A stretch of 23,311 bases of DNA from contig SUVI01000045.1 of assembly GCA_015062085.1 (NCBI GenBank), forward strand, positions 1 to 23,311, read 5' to 3'. Numbering within the stretch: position 1 is the stretch's first letter; each line of letters begins with the position of its first letter. The stretch is from Planctomycetaceae bacterium (GTDB taxonomy: Bacteria > Planctomycetota > Planctomycetia > Pirellulales > Thermoguttaceae). Below, piece by piece: positions 22,468-23,311 of the stretch. A program made the position numbers and the translations under genes. The notes below the pieces were generated by a model. The model worked only from the letters and a program-made list of their open reading frames with translations, had not been told where the DNA came from and ran no database searches.

Positions 22468-23311
22468 TCAAACCGTACGGCCATCATCCGTAAGCGTCGA
22501 TCCCGGATACTGCTGTGAATCTGACGGATCGGGAAGCTGCGACGGAATAGGGCGCTCAATTTCCGGACGCTCAACTGCCGGTAATGTTGGTGTTTCCGTG
22601 GTCGGTTCCTGCGGAAGTTCCTCACTTGACGGTGTTTTTGCTCCCTGTCCCGAAAGCGGGATCCCATTTCGCTGCGCAGTAGAAGACGAACGGTTCACAC
22701 CTTGCGGAGGCGGAGCATTACGCCGTGACTTCAAGGGGATCGTCTTCCATTTACGCACACGGCCTTCCCGCTCATCTTGCACTTCACCGTTCTGCTGCGG
22801 CTCTGCCCTCAGCGTATCCGGACTCGCCACAGGCGGTTTCGCGCTGTGCATTTCCAAAGTTCTTGCCGGCATTTCGTCATTTCGAGACGGAACCATGGGA
22901 GAACCGCGCATCTCCATGACATCTGGATCACTCTCCTTTCGTCCCTCTCCAGACGACCGCCACGCACTCTGCTCCGAATTCGAATGCGTATTTTGACTGG
23001 AAGTCGGTCCCGGTTCGTTCCATTCCATTCCGTTCATCCGCGTATCAGTACTGAAATCGCTCGGAGTTTCCGTGCCGTACTGCGTCCCCGCGTCGCTCGG
23101 AGTGCCCGTGCCGTACTGCGTCCCCGCGTCGCTCGGAGTGCCCGTGCCGTAAGGCGTCCCCGCGTCGCTCGGAGAACCCGTGCCGTAAGGCGTCCCCGCG
23201 TCGCTCGGAGAACCCGTGCCGTAAGGCGTCCCCGCGTCGCTCGGAGTGCCCGTGCCGTAAGGCGTCCCCGCGTCGCTCGGAGAACCCGTGCCGTACTGCG
23301 TCCCCGCGTCG
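22468..23311 (-). CDS. Low-complexity repeat protein, C-terminal part (5' truncated by window)
   Basis: The minus-strand frame is open from the right edge to the TGA at 22468 (280 residues), so the N-terminus is outside the window; the internal ATG at 23037 is not the start. The upstream part is a 12-residue tandem repeat DAGT(Q/P)YGTG(S/T)PS. The remaining ~190 residues are disordered-looking and rich in P, S, E, R and Q (for example PPVASPDTLRAEPQQNGEVQ, LPQEPTTETPTLPAVERPE), with no recognised domain or membrane anchor. Such sequence suggests a surface, periplasmic or linker region, but I do not know the function. A good terminator follows. Confidence 0.7.
   Translation of the reverse strand, partial: DAGTQYGTGSPSDAGTPYGTGTPSDAGTPYGTGSPSDAGTPYGTGSPSDAGTPYGTGTPSDAGTQYGTGTPSDAGTQYGTETPSDFSTDTRMNGMEWNEPGPTSSQNTHSNSEQSAWRSSGEGRKESDPDVMEMRGSPMVPSRNDEMPARTLEMHSAKPPVASPDTLRAEPQQNGEVQDEREGRVRKWKTIPLKSRRNAPPPQGVNRSSSTAQRNGIPLSGQGAKTPSSEELPQEPTTETPTLPAVERPEIERPIPSQLPDPSDSQQYPGSTLTDDGRTV
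23055..23311 (-). repeat. 36-bp tandem repeat, six full units plus edges
   Basis: Units beginning CGTCGCTCGG start at 23091, 23127, 23163, 23199, 23235 and 23271, with a partial unit at 23307 and a degenerate one at 23055-23090. Units vary at only two places: CAG or CCT (Gln/Pro), and GGCACT or GGTTCT (Gly-Thr/Gly-Ser). The array continues past the window edge. Confidence 0.95.

Noticed and set aside
22418..22996. Plus-strand open frame of 192 codons opposite the repeat protein
   Set aside because: The minus-strand frame is open to the window edge and has a strong intrinsic terminator after its stop. The plus-strand frame has no ribosome site or family signal and looks like an antisense shadow.
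23055..23311. 36-bp periodic repeats resembling a CRISPR array in repeat length
   Set aside because: There are no spacers: units follow each other directly, the period is 12 codons, and the minus-strand frame stays open through them. It is a coding repeat.
1..23311. tRNA, rRNA, insertion sequence or prophage elements
   Set aside because: No tRNA-like cloverleaf, rRNA segment, transposase, terminal inverted repeats or integrase was recognised on either strand by reading alone.

Overview
The window is about 23 kb of a moderately GC-rich bacterial chromosome. It carries 15 supported protein genes, two of them cut by the window edges, and I saw no rRNA, tRNA, insertion sequence or CRISPR array. 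The gene content points to an anaerobic or gut/rumen member of the Planctomycetota or a close PVC relative: a secreted DUF1080 protein, a DUF6268-like outer-membrane barrel, a very long DUF4175-like membrane protein, an OleA/KAS III-type thiolase, a GTPase plus GAP1 pair, a BspA-type leucine-rich-repeat protein, and anaerobe stress proteins (hybrid cluster protein, reverse-order rubrerythrin). This placement is inference from families, not a phylogeny.

Layout. 1-750: 3' end of a BspA-like LRR protein built of near-identical 69-bp repeats. 1019-2110: an exported protein of unknown function, converging on purN (minus). nadE is divergent from purN, with a near-consensus promoter. 4039-8130: a 1363-aa membrane protein. 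8605-10580: an outer-membrane barrel and a CPBP-family membrane protein, probably one transcript ending in a strong terminator. 10737-11429 (minus): a secreted DUF1080 protein. 11926-14201: a TetR regulator followed by hcp. 14533-18954: an OleA/KAS III-like enzyme, a zinc-ribbon GTPase and a GAP1-like partner, all on the plus strand. 19140-22220 (minus): rubrerythrin, then a PhoR/PhoB-like two-component pair whose genes overlap by the four bases GTGA. 22468 to the right edge (minus): the C-terminal part of a low-complexity protein with 36-bp (12-residue) tandem repeats.

Working together. Hcp and rubrerythrin are both reductive detoxification enzymes (NO/hydroxylamine and peroxide), each with its own candidate operator-like inverted repeat. 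The GTPase and GAP1-like genes resemble the GTPase-centred modules proposed in comparative genomics as NTP-dependent conflict or signalling systems; here the set is very small (one GTPase, one partner, no visible vWA, MoxR or effector gene). The two-component operon has three helically phased AACGAA repeats directly upstream of its promoter, which suggests autoregulation.

Two themes run across the window. First, at least five predicted promoters share a run of 4-7 C abutting the -35 hexamer, and five have TGG directly before the -10, suggesting a lineage-specific version of the housekeeping promoter. Second, short tandem repeats of 7-18 bp sit at gene 3' ends, and in three genes the stop codon itself lies inside the repeat.
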